Position numbers and translations under genes: made by a program. The notes beneath the pieces were generated by a model. It made no database searches, was not told the DNA's origin, and saw nothing but the letters and a program-made list of their open reading frames with translations. This document shows, in pieces, positions 17,429 through 26,778 of a stretch of DNA of 64,000 bases (positions are counted from its first letter, which is position 1; each line of letters begins with the position of its first letter). Origin of the DNA: Streptomyces sp. G44 (GTDB taxonomy: Bacteria > Actinomycetota > Actinomycetes > Streptomycetales > Streptomycetaceae); NCBI RefSeq assembly GCF_016905445.1, contig NZ_JAFEXF010000008.1:1-64000 (forward strand). The letters run 5' to 3'.

Positions 17429-18526
17429 TCAGGTGAGCCGCTTGTAGAAGAGCGTCGTCGGGTGGAGGTTCCCGGCCGGGTCCGTCGCGTAATCGGGGAT
17501 GGTCCCGGCCCGGGTCCAACCCGCCCTCCCGTAGAGGCTCTCGGCGGGGCTGCCGGTCTCCGTGTCGAGGACGAGCAGGGTGACGCCCGCGTCCGCCGCC
17601 GCCTTCTCGGCGGTGGCCAGGAGCCGGCGGGCGAGACCCCGTCCGCGCGCGGAGGGGTGGACCATCAGCTTGGCGAGGTCGGCGCGGTGGCGGCCGTTCG
17701 GCTTGTCGGCGAAGGCGACACTGACGGTGCCGGTGACCCTCGTCCCGTCGTGTGCGGTCCAGACGGCGAGGCCGCCGGACTCGACGGCCACGGCGAGTCC
17801 GCGCCACCAGGCGGACGCCTCGGCGCGCTCCAGACCGGCGAGAAAACCGAGCGAGGCGCCGCTGCGCACGGTGTCGGCGAGCAGGTCGCCCAGACCGTCC
17901 GCGTGGTCGAGGAGCAGGGCGGCGTCGAGCCGGGTGACGGTGTCCTGCCGGACGGAAGCCGAACCCTTGGAGGCTGCGCCTTCGGTGGTCGTGTCCGTAG
18001 GGGATGTCTCTACGGAGGCGGCTTCCGTAGAGGCGGGCTTGGGGGGAGCCGCTTCCGTTGAGGCCGGCTCCGGAGAGACGGTTTCCGTAGAGGCCGGCTC
18101 CGGGGAAGCCGCTTCCGTAGAGGCCAGCTCCGCAAAGACGGCTCCCGTAGAGGCCGGCTCCGGGGAAGCCGCCTCCGTAGAGGCCGCCTTCAGGGAGAAG
18201 GCTTCCCCATAGGCCGCCTTCAGGGAGACGGCTTCCCCACAGGCCGCCTTCAGGGCGACGGCTTCCCCAGGGGCTACCTTCGGGGAAGCGGCACCGGCAG
18301 AAGTCGGCTCCAGGGAAGCGGCTTCCGTAGAGGCCGCCTTCGGGGAAGCGGTACCCGTAGAGGCCCGCTTTGAGGAAGCGGCTCCTCCAAGGGCCGGCTT
18401 CCGGGCAGCGGATTCCGCGGGGGCCGACTTCCGGGAAACCGCCTCCGGCGCTGCCTCCCCCGGAGCGGCCGCCTCCGCGGACGCCACCTCCGAGGCCGCC
18501 GCTCCGGACGCCGGCACCCCTCTCAC
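17429..18526 (-). CDS. GNAT acetyltransferase with long repetitive N-terminal region
   Basis: A 365-residue protein. Residues about 1-180 are low-complexity, rich in Ala, Ser, Glu, Pro and Thr, built on a ten-residue unit such as ASTEAASPEP. A complete GNAT domain follows: DHADGLGDLLADTV, GTVSVAFADKPNG, KLMVHPSARGRGLARRLL (acetyl-CoA loop) and DTETGSPAESLYGRAGWTR. The GTG at 18526 overlaps the stop of the XRE regulator as GTGA, so the two are translationally coupled. Ordinary GNATs of this type are about 165 residues, so the repeats form an appended, probably disordered, tail. The substrate is unknown. Confidence 0.86.
   Translation of the reverse strand: MRGVPASGAAASEVASAEAAAPGEAAPEAVSRKSAPAESAARKPALGGAASSKRASTGTASPKAASTEAASLEPTSAGAASPKVAPGEAVALKAACGEAVSLKAAYGEAFSLKAASTEAASPEPASTGAVFAELASTEAASPEPASTETVSPEPASTEAAPPKPASTEAASVETSPTDTTTEGAASKGSASVRQDTVTRLDAALLLDHADGLGDLLADTVRSGASLGFLAGLERAEASAWWRGLAVAVESGGLAVWTAHDGTRVTGTVSVAFADKPNGRHRADLAKLMVHPSARGRGLARRLLATAEKAAADAGVTLLVLDTETGSPAESLYGRAGWTRAGTIPDYATDPAGNLHPTTLFYKRLT
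18021..18500. repeat. Sixteen contiguous 30-bp tandem repeats inside an acetyltransferase gene
   Basis: Sixteen imperfect 30-bp units sit head to tail without a single insertion or deletion. The best conserved plus-strand core is GCTTCCGTAGAGGCCGGCTC. Units 3 and 5 are almost identical, as are 7 and 8, while units 13-16 at the gene's 5' end are the most diverged. Each unit is ten codons, so copy-number change would never break the frame. Confidence 0.92.
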
Positions 18527-19095
18527 GGCTTCACCACCACCAGCGCGTACCGCACGGCCTGCTCGCCCACGCAGCGGAAGCGCGACGCGCCCCACAGGCG
18601 AAAGCGCAGGCAGTCGCCGGTGCGCAGGGTGTGTGCGTCGCCCTGCACCGTGATCTCCAGGGCGCCTTCGAGCACCCAGATGTGCTGCTCCAGGCCGGGC
18701 ACCGCAGGCCGGTCGTACGCGATGTCGGCGCCCGGTTGCAGGCGGGCCTCGACCAGCTCGCCGCGCATTCCGATGTGCGGCGGGGACACCGCCCAGCGCA
18801 TGAACCCCGCCTCGTCATCCGCCCAGACCGTCTGGTCGACCGCGCGCACCAACTGCGCGGGCTCGGCCTCCACCTCGCTCAGGAGCTGCGACATGGTCCG
18901 TTCGTAGACGGCGCAGAGGCGGTTCAGGAGGGCGGCGGTGGGGCTGATCTCGGCGCGCTCGGCCCGGGACAGGGTGGAGCGGCTGATGCCGCTCAGTTCG
19001 GTCAGCTCCCCCAGGGACCAGCCGCGTTCCGCTCGCAGCTCGGACAGCCGGGCGGCGAGACGCGCGTCGACTCCTTCATGTTCCATATCTGGCAC
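18523..19095 (-). CDS. XRE-family regulator with C-terminal cupin domain
   Basis: A 190-residue transcription factor. The helix-turn-helix is at residues about 10-65 (LSELRAERGWSLGELTELSG, SRSTLSRAERAEISPTAALL). The C-terminal cupin covers about 115-190 (LEQHIWVLEGALEITVQGDA, TLRTGDCLRF) and would sense a small ligand. The start is GTG 19095; an ATG at 19086 is possible. Its last bases overlap the start of the acetyltransferase. It probably controls its own two-gene operon, and the acetyltransferase may act on a compound sensed by the cupin. Confidence 0.91.
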   Translation of the reverse strand: MPDMEHEGVDARLAARLSELRAERGWSLGELTELSGISRSTLSRAERAEISPTAALLNRLCAVYERTMSQLLSEVEAEPAQLVRAVDQTVWADDEAGFMRWAVSPPHIGMRGELVEARLQPGADIAYDRPAVPGLEQHIWVLEGALEITVQGDAHTLRTGDCLRFRLWGASRFRCVGEQAVRYALVVVKP

Positions 19096-19141
19096 GCTAG
19101 CCCGTATATGAGATGCCGGGCAAGGGTGTTTCCTGTCCGCC

Positions 19142-20044
19142 TCAGCCCGCCGCGGCTTCTCCGAGCGCCGCCAGGACCGGGCGGATCAGGGGGTGGCCTT
19201 CCGCCCCGCACCGCACCGCCGCGAACACCTTGCGCGTCGGCGCCGCGCCCTGCACCGGACGCACCACCGCGCCGGACACGTCCATGCCGCGCAGCGCCGA
19301 GCGCGGCACGAGGGCGACGCCCGCGCCGGCCGAGGCGAGCGCCACCACCGCGCGGAAGTCGTCCGACCAGTGCTCCGGCACGGGCTGGAACCCGGCCTGT
19401 TCGCAGGCGAGGACGACCACGTCGTGGCAGGGGTTTCCGGCGAAGGGACCGATCCAGGCGTCCTTGGCCAGCTCGGCCAGCGGCACCCGGTCGGCGTCGG
19501 CGAGCCGGTGGCCGAGCGGGAGCACCGCGTCGAACGGCTCCGCGTAGAGGGGGACGCGGGTCAGCCGGGGGTCGTCCGCGCCCGGCGCGCCGCGGTACTC
19601 CACGGCGACCGCGACGTCGACCTGGCGGTCCAGCACCATCGGGAGGCTGGCGTCGCCCTCCGCGTCCTGGACGCGCACCCGGATGCCGGGCGCGGTGTCG
19701 GCGAGGCGGGCCAGGGCCGGGGCGACGACCAGGCCGATGCCGGTGGCGAAGGACGCGACGGTGACCGTGCCCGCCTCGCCGGAGTCGTACGCGGCGAGCT
19801 CGGCCTCGGCCCGCTCCAGCTGGGCGAGGACCGCGTTGGTGTGCGTGAGGAGGATCTCTCCGGCGGCCGTCAGGCGTACGCCGCGCGCCGAGCGGTCGAC
19901 CAGACGGTGGCCGGTCTCCTGCTCCAGGGCGGTGAGCTGTTGGGACACCGCGGAAGGGGTGAGGTAGAGCGCGGCGGCGGCGGCCGTGACCGTGCGGTGG
20001 TCGGCCACCGCCCGGAGGATGTGCAGCCGCCGTGCTTCGATCAT
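19142..20044 (-). CDS. LysR family transcriptional regulator
   Basis: A 300-residue LysR-type regulator. The N-terminal winged helix-turn-helix is HILRAVADHRTVTAAAAALY, then TPSAVSQQLTALEQETGHRL with VRLTAAGEILL. A linker helix and a type 2 periplasmic-binding-like effector domain follow (GTVTVASFATGIGLVVAPAL to FRAVVALASAGAGVALVPRS). The effector is unknown. It is divergent from the phosphotransferase gene across a 165-base gap, the usual arrangement when a LysR protein controls its neighbour. That link is inference. Confidence 0.93.
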   Translation of the reverse strand: MIEARRLHILRAVADHRTVTAAAAALYLTPSAVSQQLTALEQETGHRLVDRSARGVRLTAAGEILLTHTNAVLAQLERAEAELAAYDSGEAGTVTVASFATGIGLVVAPALARLADTAPGIRVRVQDAEGDASLPMVLDRQVDVAVAVEYRGAPGADDPRLTRVPLYAEPFDAVLPLGHRLADADRVPLAELAKDAWIGPFAGNPCHDVVVLACEQAGFQPVPEHWSDDFRAVVALASAGAGVALVPRSALRGMDVSGAVVRPVQGAAPTRKVFAAVRCGAEGHPLIRPVLAALGEAAAG

Positions 20045-20209
20045 GCGGCTGATTCTCCCAAACCGCCGGCCTCCGGCGCGCCACCGGTCGCCGGGGCCCC
20101 GCGCCCGCCCCGGAAATTCGGTCGACAGGCTGCTCGGCGGGCGCTGTGATGATGGCGTCCCTCCGCCCCGACGCCCAGCACGAGCGGGTGACCACCGCGA
20201 GGAGCCGAC

Positions 20210-21256
20210 TTGGCGACCGAAAGCACCGCGGGTACCGAGACAACCGAAACGACCGCGAGAGACGGGAGAGCCGAGAGAGACGAGAGAGCCGAGAGCAGCG
20301 TCGGCCCGCGTCCGGTGATCGACACGGCTCTGGTCAGGCGACTGGTCGACGCGCAGTTCCCGCAGTGGGCCGGACTGCCGCTGGAGCCGCTCGACCCGGC
20401 CGGCTCGGACCATGTGATCCACCGTCTCGGCGATGAGCTGTCCGTCCGGCTGCCCCGGCACCCCGGGGCCATCGGGCAGGCAGAGAAGGAGTTCACGTGG
20501 CTCCCGCGGCTCGCCCCGCAGCTGCCCCTGGCCGTCCCCGAACCGGTGGAGGTGGGCGAGCCCGGCCTCGGCTACCCCTGGCAATGGGCGGTGACCCGCT
20601 GGCTTGAGGGCGAGGTGGCGACCACGGAGATGCTGGGCGACTCGCCGGGCGCCGCCGTTCGGCTGGCGGAGTTCCTCACGGCACTCCAGGCATGCGGGAC
20701 CCCCGGGGCCCCGGGGCAGCGGAGTGACCGCACGGGCGATTCCGACCCCGGCGATACCAGCCATACCGGCTCTACCGGCTCTACCGGCTCTACCGGCTCC
20801 CGCGAGTCGCTCACCCTCAACCACCTCGCCGACCGCGACCTCGACACGCGGGCCGCCATCGCCGAGGTCGGCGGCGTGTTCGACGGCCCGGCCATGGCCG
20901 GGCTCTGGGACGCGGCGCTCGCCGCGACCGCGTGGGACCGGCCCCCGGTCTGGTTCCACGGCGACTTCCACACCGGCAACCTGCTGACCGTCGACGGACG
21001 CCTCAGCGCGGTCATCGACTTCGGCGAGCTGGGTGTCGGCGACCCGGCCTGCGACCTGACCATCGCCTTCACCCTGATGTCGGCCGGGAGCCGGGCCGTG
21101 TTCCGCGCGGCGCTCGGTGTGGACGACGCCACCTGGCTCCGGGGCCGGGGCTGGGCCCTGGCCACCGGCCTCAACGCCTACACTTCCTACGCCGCCACCG
21201 ACCCCCGGGTCGCCGCGCAGACCACCCGCCAGATCACCGAGGCGCTGACCGGCTGA
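20210..21256 (+). CDS. Aminoglycoside phosphotransferase-fold protein (APH family)
   Basis: A 348-residue kinase-fold protein. The catalytic loop VWFHGDFHTGNLLTVDGRLS has the Brenner HGDxxxxN motif, and VIDFGELGVGDPACDLTIAF supplies the metal-binding Asp. Such proteins phosphorylate small hydroxyl compounds; an antibiotic target is not implied. It starts at TTG 20210 after a GCGAGGAG site; starts further in are possible, since the first 35 residues are low-complexity (Thr/Glu/Arg-rich). A GST repeat insert (TCTACCGGC units near 20768) interrupts the lobe between the N- and C-terminal parts. Confidence 0.86.
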   Translation: MATESTAGTETTETTARDGRAERDERAESSVGPRPVIDTALVRRLVDAQFPQWAGLPLEPLDPAGSDHVIHRLGDELSVRLPRHPGAIGQAEKEFTWLPRLAPQLPLAVPEPVEVGEPGLGYPWQWAVTRWLEGEVATTEMLGDSPGAAVRLAEFLTALQACGTPGAPGQRSDRTGDSDPGDTSHTGSTGSTGSTGSRESLTLNHLADRDLDTRAAIAEVGGVFDGPAMAGLWDAALAATAWDRPPVWFHGDFHTGNLLTVDGRLSAVIDFGELGVGDPACDLTIAFTLMSAGSRAVFRAALGVDDATWLRGRGWALATGLNAYTSYAATDPRVAAQTTRQITEALTG

Positions 21257-21363
21257 GCCGCGGTGCGCGTAGGCGCCCGCGGCGCGGCGGCAGGCCGACG
21301 GAGGTGCCCGCCTGGTGCCCCGGCACCGACGCGAGCCGGAAACCGCGCGGCCGGAGGACCGCC

Positions 21364-22569
21364 TCAGGCCCCGCCCGACTCCCCCAGCTCCGCGCGCGCC
21401 GCCACGAAGGCGTCCACCGCGCGGTTCACGTCCTCCGTGGAGTGCGCCGCGGACAACTGCACGCGGATGCGGGCCGCGCCCTGCGGGACCACCGGGTACG
21501 AGAAGCCGATCACGTACACGCCCCGCTCCAGGAGCAGTTCGGCCATGCGGCCCGCGACGGCCGCGTCGCCGATCATGACCGGGGCGATGGCGTGGTCACC
21601 GGGCAGGACGTCGAAGCCCTCCTCGGTCATCCGCGAGCGGAAGAGCGCCGTGTTCGCGGCGAGCTGCTCGCGCAGGTCGCCCGCGGACTCCAGGAGGTCG
21701 AGGACCTTCAGGGAGGCCGCCGCGATCACCGGGGCAAGCGTGTTCGAGAAGAGGTACGGGCGCGAGCGCTGACGCAGCAGCGCGACGATCTCCGCGCGGG
21801 CCGCCACGTAGCCGCCGGAGGCGCCGCCGAGCGCCTTGCCCAACGTACCCGTGATGATGTCGACGCGGTCCATGACGCCGTGCAGTTCGGGGGTGCCGCG
21901 GCCGCCGGGGCCGACGAAGCCGACGGCGTGCGAGTCGTCGACCATGACCATGGCGTCGTACCGGTCGGCGAGGTCGCAGATCTCCCGGAGCGGGGCGACG
22001 TACCCGTCCATGGAGAAGACGCCGTCGGTGACGATCAGCCGCCGCCGCGCGCCGGACGCCTCCTTCAACTGCTGCTCCAGGTCTGCAAGATCACGGTTCG
22101 CGTACCGGAAGCGGCGTGCCTTGGACAGGCGGATGCCGTCGATGATCGAGGCGTGGTTGAGGGCGTCGGAGATCACCGCGTCCTCGGGGCCGAGCAGGGT
22201 CTCGAAGACGCCGCCGTTGGCGTCGAAGCAGGAGGAGTAGAGGATCGTGTCCTCCTGGCCGAGGAAGGCGGAGAGCCGCGCCTCCAGCTCCTTGTGCACC
22301 TCCTGCGTGCCGCAGATGAAGCGGACGGAGGCCATGCCGTAGCCCCAGCGGTCCAGGGCCTCGTGCGCGGCGGCGACGACCTCGGGGTGGTCGGCGAGGC
22401 CGAGGTAGTTGTTGGCGCAGAAGTTGAGGACCTCGCCGGGACGGCCTCCCGAGGTGACGGCGACGGTGGCGGACTGCGGGGTGCCGATGACGCGCTCGGG
22501 CTTGTGCAGTCCCGCGGCGACGATCTCGTCGAGCGTGGTCCTGAGGTCTTCGCGTACGGAGTCGAACAT
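21364..22569 (-). CDS. kbl: Glycine C-acetyltransferase (2-amino-3-ketobutyrate CoA ligase)
   Basis: A 401-residue PLP enzyme of the alpha-oxoamine synthase family. It cleaves 2-amino-3-oxobutyrate with CoA to glycine and acetyl-CoA. It shows [33 protein letters not shown], the PLP lysine in [14 protein letters not shown], and [12 protein letters not shown]. Length is typical. Threonine dehydrogenase lies immediately upstream on the same strand (87-base gap), so the pair forms the threonine-to-glycine pathway. The ATG at 22569 has GAAGGA upstream. Confidence 0.96.
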   Translation of the reverse strand: MFDSVREDLRTTLDEIVAAGLHKPERVIGTPQSATVAVTSGGRPGEVLNFCANNYLGLADHPEVVAAAHEALDRWGYGMASVRFICGTQEVHKELEARLSAFLGQEDTILYSSCFDANGGVFETLLGPEDAVISDALNHASIIDGIRLSKARRFRYANRDLADLEQQLKEASGARRRLIVTDGVFSMDGYVAPLREICDLADRYDAMVMVDDSHAVGFVGPGGRGTPELHGVMDRVDIITGTLGKALGGASGGYVAARAEIVALLRQRSRPYLFSNTLAPVIAAASLKVLDLLESAGDLREQLAANTALFRSRMTEEGFDVLPGDHAIAPVMIGDAAVAGRMAELLLERGVYVIGFSYPVVPQGAARIRVQLSAAHSTEDVNRAVDAFVAARAELGESGGA

Positions 22570-22655
22570 GCGTGATTCCTTCGGAGGTGAGCCGTGTGTG
22601 ACCGTGACGACCGTTGATGTCTGCTGGGCCAGGCAGGTCAGGCGGGTCAGGAGGG

Positions 22656-23690
22656 TCAGGAAGTCCAGTCGAGGATGACCTTGCCGCCGCGGCCGCTCGC
22701 CGCGTCGTCGAAGGCCGCCTCGAAGTCGCGGTGGCCGTAGCGGCCCGTGATGACGGGGGCCAGGTCGAGGCCGCCTTCGAGCAGCACGGACATCGCGTAC
22801 CAGGTCTCGAACATCTCGCGGCCGTAGATGCCCTTGATCGTGATCATCGAGGTGACGATCCGCGACCAGTCGACGGGGAACTCCTCGGCCGGCAGGCCGA
22901 GCATGGCGATTCTGCCGCCGTGCGTCATGTTGGCGACCATGTCGCGCATCGCGCGCGGGTTGCCGGACATCTCCAGGCCGACGTCGAAGCCCTCGCGCAG
23001 CCCCAGCTCGCGCTGGCCGTCGGCGATCGTCGAGTCCGCCACGTTCAGGGCGAGGCTGACGCCCACCTTGCGGGCCAGGTCCAGGCGCTCCTCGCTGACA
23101 TCGGTGATCACGACGTTGCGGGCCCCGGCGTGCCGGGCCACGGCCGCCGCCATCAGGCCGATCGGTCCGGCGCCGGTGATCAGCACGTCCTCGCCGACCA
23201 GCGGGAAGGACAGGGCGGTGTGCACGGCGTTGCCGAACGGGTCGAAGATCGCGGCCACGTCGAGGTCGACGGGCACGCGGTGCACCCATACGTTGCTCGC
23301 GGGCAGCGCGACGTACTCCGCGAAGGCCCCGTCCCGCCCGACGCCGAGGCCCACGGTGGCGCGGCACAGGTGGCGGCGCCCGGCCAGGCAGTTGCGGCAC
23401 TTGCCGCAGACCAGGTGGCCCTCGCCGCTGACCAGGTCGCCGGCCGTGACGTCCACGACGTCACGGCCGGTCTCCACGACCTCGCCGACGAACTCGTGCC
23501 CGACCACCAGCGGCGCGTTGACCGCCTGCTGCGCCCAGCCGTCCCAGGCCCGGATGTGCAGATCCGTTCCGCAGATCCCGGTGCGGAGCACCTTGATCAG
23601 GACGTCGCCGTGGCCGATGACCGGCTCCGGCACGTCCATCAGCCGGAGTCCCGGCTCTGCTTTCTCCTTGACCAGCGCCTTCAACGCCAC
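22656..23690 (-). CDS. tdh: L-threonine 3-dehydrogenase
   Basis: A 344-residue zinc alcohol dehydrogenase-type enzyme oxidising L-threonine to 2-amino-3-oxobutyrate with NAD. Catalytic zinc ligands lie in [10 protein letters not shown] and [10 protein letters not shown]. The structural zinc site is [15 protein letters not shown]. The NAD-binding loop is [20 protein letters not shown]. The [12 protein letters not shown] block is specific to threonine dehydrogenases. Start is GTG 23690. It is transcribed before kbl. The kbl gap contains a short 9-bp GGTCAGGNG tandem repeat (22633-22661). Confidence 0.96.
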   Translation of the reverse strand: MALKALVKEKAEPGLRLMDVPEPVIGHGDVLIKVLRTGICGTDLHIRAWDGWAQQAVNAPLVVGHEFVGEVVETGRDVVDVTAGDLVSGEGHLVCGKCRNCLAGRRHLCRATVGLGVGRDGAFAEYVALPASNVWVHRVPVDLDVAAIFDPFGNAVHTALSFPLVGEDVLITGAGPIGLMAAAVARHAGARNVVITDVSEERLDLARKVGVSLALNVADSTIADGQRELGLREGFDVGLEMSGNPRAMRDMVANMTHGGRIAMLGLPAEEFPVDWSRIVTSMITIKGIYGREMFETWYAMSVLLEGGLDLAPVITGRYGHRDFEAAFDDAASGRGGKVILDWTS

Positions 23691-24183
23691 GGCTCCTGTC
23701 GTACGTCTCGTATGTCGCTGCTGCTCGCATGCCGACTGCTGCTCGCATGCCGCTGCTCGTCGCAGGTCACTGCGTGCTTCGACGACACAGGAATCTTCCG
23801 CAATGAGGCGTCGCGGTCCATCGAGGATTTCTTAAGCGCCGCCGCAGCTCTCCTTCAGACCTGGCGGTCAGCGGGCCTGAACACGTTCGAAATAGGCGGT
23901 CAGTGCCCTCGCGTACGCAACGGCCCCCTTGGGGTCCACAGCGCGGTAAGCGCTTACTGCGACTCCGGCCCCATGTCACGTATCGCGCCCGCTCTGGTCT
24001 CCGATCGCCCCCGCGCTGCCGCCCTGGCTCCGGGGCGGAAAGACGAAGAAAGATGACGGGCCCTCTTGCGCCCTATAGCAACCGCTTACATGCTGGCGCG
24101 GAATCACCTCGTACCGCTCCCCATCCCGTCGCCGGGCTCATGCCCCCGCCCCCGCCTGTCCCCCGACCCCACTGGGAGTTCGC
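23691..24183. promoter_or_regulatory. Divergent tdh-PL8 intergenic region with two LacI-type operator candidates
   Basis: This 493-base gap holds the promoters of tdh (leftward) and the PL8 lyase (rightward). The perfect palindrome GTAAGCGCTTAC lies at 23946-23957, and AACCGCTT lies at 24080-24087 in the context GCAACCGCTTAC. Both have the AAnCGnTT core of many LacI-family sites and are 134 bases apart, suited to looping repression of the lyase. No LacI gene is in the window. Near tdh an 18-base unit (TGCTGCTCGCATGCCG) is directly repeated at about 23710-23750. Confidence 0.45.
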
Positions 24184-26616
24184 ATGCCCATGCCTTTTTC
24201 CGGGTCCACCGGGCCCAGTCGTCGCGCCCTGCTCACGGCCGGGGCGGTCTCCGCCGCCGTGTCGGCGGCGGGCGGCGCGGCGCGGGCCGCCGATCCCGAG
24301 GACGCCTACGACACGCTTCTCGCCCGCGCGGCGACCCAGCTGACCGGCGGCACGTTCGACGCCGGTGACCCCGACTTCGCCGCGGCGCTCAAGACGCTCG
24401 ACACCCAGGCGGCCACCTGGTGGCGGCAGTTGGACCGCTCGGCGGGCCGAACCGCGCTGTGGCCCGACCTCTCCCCCGCCTCGGACCCCGGCAACTTCGG
24501 CCAGAGCTACACCCGTCTGCGCACCCTCGCCACGGCCTGGGCCACGCCCGGCACCTCGCTCACCGGCCGCGCGGAGACCCTCGACGCCCTGCTCGAAGCG
24601 CTGCGCCTGCTGCACTCCACCGGCTACCACCCGGGCCGCCCGGAGTCCGGCAACTGGTGGTTCTGGGAGATCGGGGCGCCCCGCGCGCTGATGGAGACCT
24701 GCGTCCTGCTGCGGGCCCGGATGCCCGCCGACGACCTGGCCGCGTACACGGCGACGGTCGCGAGGTTCTGCCCGGACCCGGACCGCCGCACCAACGCGCC
24801 CTCGCTCTCGGAGACCGGCGCCAACCGCGCCGACAAGGCCGTGATCGTGGCCCTGCGCGGCCTGCTCGCCCGGCACGCGCCGACGGTGGCCCTCGCGCGC
24901 GACGGCCTGTCCGACGTGCGGGACGGCGGCAGGAACAGCCTTTTCCGGTACGTCACTTCGGGCGACGGCTTCTACGAGGACGGCTCGTTCGTCCAGCACG
25001 GATCCGTCGCCTACACGGGCACGTACGGCAGTGTCCTGCTCGGCAGCACGGGCCAGCTGATCGCGCTGCTCGCGGACTCGCCGTGGGCCGTCACCGACCC
25101 GAAGACGTCCGTGCTGTACGACGCGGTGGAGCGGGCCTTCTCCCCGCTCGTCTTCGACGGGCTGATGATGGACGCCGTGCGCGGCCGGGCGATATCCCGG
25201 GAGCGGGCGCGGGACCACCACGACGGCGCGGCGGCGCTCTCCCACATCCTCCACCTCGCCTCCGGCGCCCCGGACGCGTACGCGCGGCGCTGGCGGGCGT
25301 TCGCCAAGGGGTGGATACGCCGCAACACGGCCACGCCCTTCCTGGGGCTGGTCGGCATCCCCGCGCTGGCGCGCGCCAAGGCCGTCCTCGCCGACCCGTC
25401 GGTCCCGGCCGCGGAGCGGCTCACCGGGCACTTCGTCTTCGCCGGCATGGACCGCGTGGTGCACCGGCGGCCGGGCTGGGCGCTGACGCTGTCGCTCTCC
25501 TCGAAGCGGATCGCCGCGTACGAGGCGGGCAACGGCGAGAACCTGCACGGCTGGTACACCGGCGACGGCATGACCTACCTGTACGACGGCGACGACCTCG
25601 GGCAGTACGGCGACGGCTTCTGGGCCACCGTGGATCCGTACCGCCTGCCGGGCACCACGGTGGACACCCGTGCGCGTGCCGACATCGGCTCCGGTGCCGG
25701 CACGGGGACGTACCGCCCGATGAACGCCGTGGCGGGCGGCGCGGTCCTGGACGGACGCCACGGCGTGGCGGCCATGGAGCTCGTCGCCGACGGCAGTTCC
25801 CTGCGGGCGCAGAAGACGTGGTTCTGCCTGGACGACGTGGTCGTCGCGCTCGGCGCGGGCATCAGCGCGCACGACGGCCGCACGGTCGAGACGGTCGTCG
25901 AGAACCGGAACCTGCACGCCGGCGGGCCCGCCCGGACACTGACCGTGGACGGCTTCGGGCAGCCCGGCCACGACGGCTGGTCGGCGCGGTTCGACGAGGC
26001 GGGGTGGGCCCATCTCCAGGGCACCGGCGGCTACGTCTTCCCCGACCACCCGGGCCGCCGGACGGGCGCCCTCGCCCTGCGCGCCCTGCGCGAGGAGCGC
26101 ACCGGCCGGTGGCGGGACATCAACACCGGAGCGGACACGGGGGGCAGCGCCACACCGGTGAGCCGCCGCTACGTCACGCTCTGGCTCGACCATGGCACCT
26201 CGCCGGACGCGGCCTCGTACGCCTACGTCCTGCTGCCCGGCGCGAGCGCGTCCGGGACCGCGGCGTGGGCACGCGCCCGGCCCGTGCGGATCCTGGCCAA
26301 CGACACCACCGCGCAGGCCGTCGAGGCGCGCCGCGCCGGGCTGCTCGCCGCACACTTCTGGCGTTCCGGCGCGGTGGCGGGGCTGGCGGCTTCGGGGCCG
26401 TGCGGGGTGCTGGTGCGGCGGGGGCGTGCGGGTGCGGTGGTGGCGGTGGCCGACCCGGGCCGTACGGAGGTGACGGTGCGGGTGGAACTGCCCTTCGCCG
26501 TACGGGGTGTCCGGTGGACGGACGAGACGGTGTCCGTGGTGGCGGGGCGGCGGGGTGTGGTGACCGTTCGAGTCGGGGGGTCGCGGGGGCGGACGCACAG
26601 AGCGGAGGTCGTGTGA
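24184..26616 (+). CDS. Tat-exported polysaccharide lyase family 8 protein
   Basis: An 810-residue secreted lyase. The N-terminus has a Tat-like signal (SRRALLTAGAVSAAV to ARAAD). The alpha/alpha toroid domain carries the PL8 hallmarks: NWWFWEIGAPRALMETCVLL, SETGANRADKA (Asn), and DGSFVQHGSVAYTGTYGSVL with the catalytic His and Tyr. The central and C-terminal beta-sandwich domains follow (from about residue 380). PL8 enzymes degrade hyaluronan, chondroitin or xanthan by beta-elimination; which one cannot be told. The DUF2264 gene 162 bases downstream probably works with it. LacI-type sites upstream suggest sugar induction. Confidence 0.93.
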   Translation: MPMPFSGSTGPSRRALLTAGAVSAAVSAAGGAARAADPEDAYDTLLARAATQLTGGTFDAGDPDFAAALKTLDTQAATWWRQLDRSAGRTALWPDLSPASDPGNFGQSYTRLRTLATAWATPGTSLTGRAETLDALLEALRLLHSTGYHPGRPESGNWWFWEIGAPRALMETCVLLRARMPADDLAAYTATVARFCPDPDRRTNAPSLSETGANRADKAVIVALRGLLARHAPTVALARDGLSDVRDGGRNSLFRYVTSGDGFYEDGSFVQHGSVAYTGTYGSVLLGSTGQLIALLADSPWAVTDPKTSVLYDAVERAFSPLVFDGLMMDAVRGRAISRERARDHHDGAAALSHILHLASGAPDAYARRWRAFAKGWIRRNTATPFLGLVGIPALARAKAVLADPSVPAAERLTGHFVFAGMDRVVHRRPGWALTLSLSSKRIAAYEAGNGENLHGWYTGDGMTYLYDGDDLGQYGDGFWATVDPYRLPGTTVDTRARADIGSGAGTGTYRPMNAVAGGAVLDGRHGVAAMELVADGSSLRAQKTWFCLDDVVVALGAGISAHDGRTVETVVENRNLHAGGPARTLTVDGFGQPGHDGWSARFDEAGWAHLQGTGGYVFPDHPGRRTGALALRALREERTGRWRDINTGADTGGSATPVSRRYVTLWLDHGTSPDAASYAYVLLPGASASGTAAWARARPVRILANDTTAQAVEARRAGLLAAHFWRSGAVAGLAASGPCGVLVRRGRAGAVVAVADPGRTEVTVRVELPFAVRGVRWTDETVSVVAGRRGVVTVRVGGSRGRTHRAEVV

Positions 26617-26778
26617 GTGTTCGGCCGGAGTCTGTCGGTCGTCATGTGCGGGTGCGTCCTGGTTGCTCGCGCCGTTCCCGCGCCCTTTACGGGGCGGTCT
26701 GCGCCCGCGGACCCGTCCCGGTCGCTCGCGCCCCTTACCGCACGTTCCCGCATCGCCGACCAGGAGTGACACACCCCC

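Noticed and set aside
18021-18500. CRISPR array
   Set aside because: The 30-bp units are contiguous without spacers, lie in a reading frame and vary like a coding repeat; no cas genes nearby.
20210-21256. Aminoglycoside resistance gene
   Set aside because: The phosphotransferase fold is shared by many kinases; no close resistance-specific motif is recognisable.
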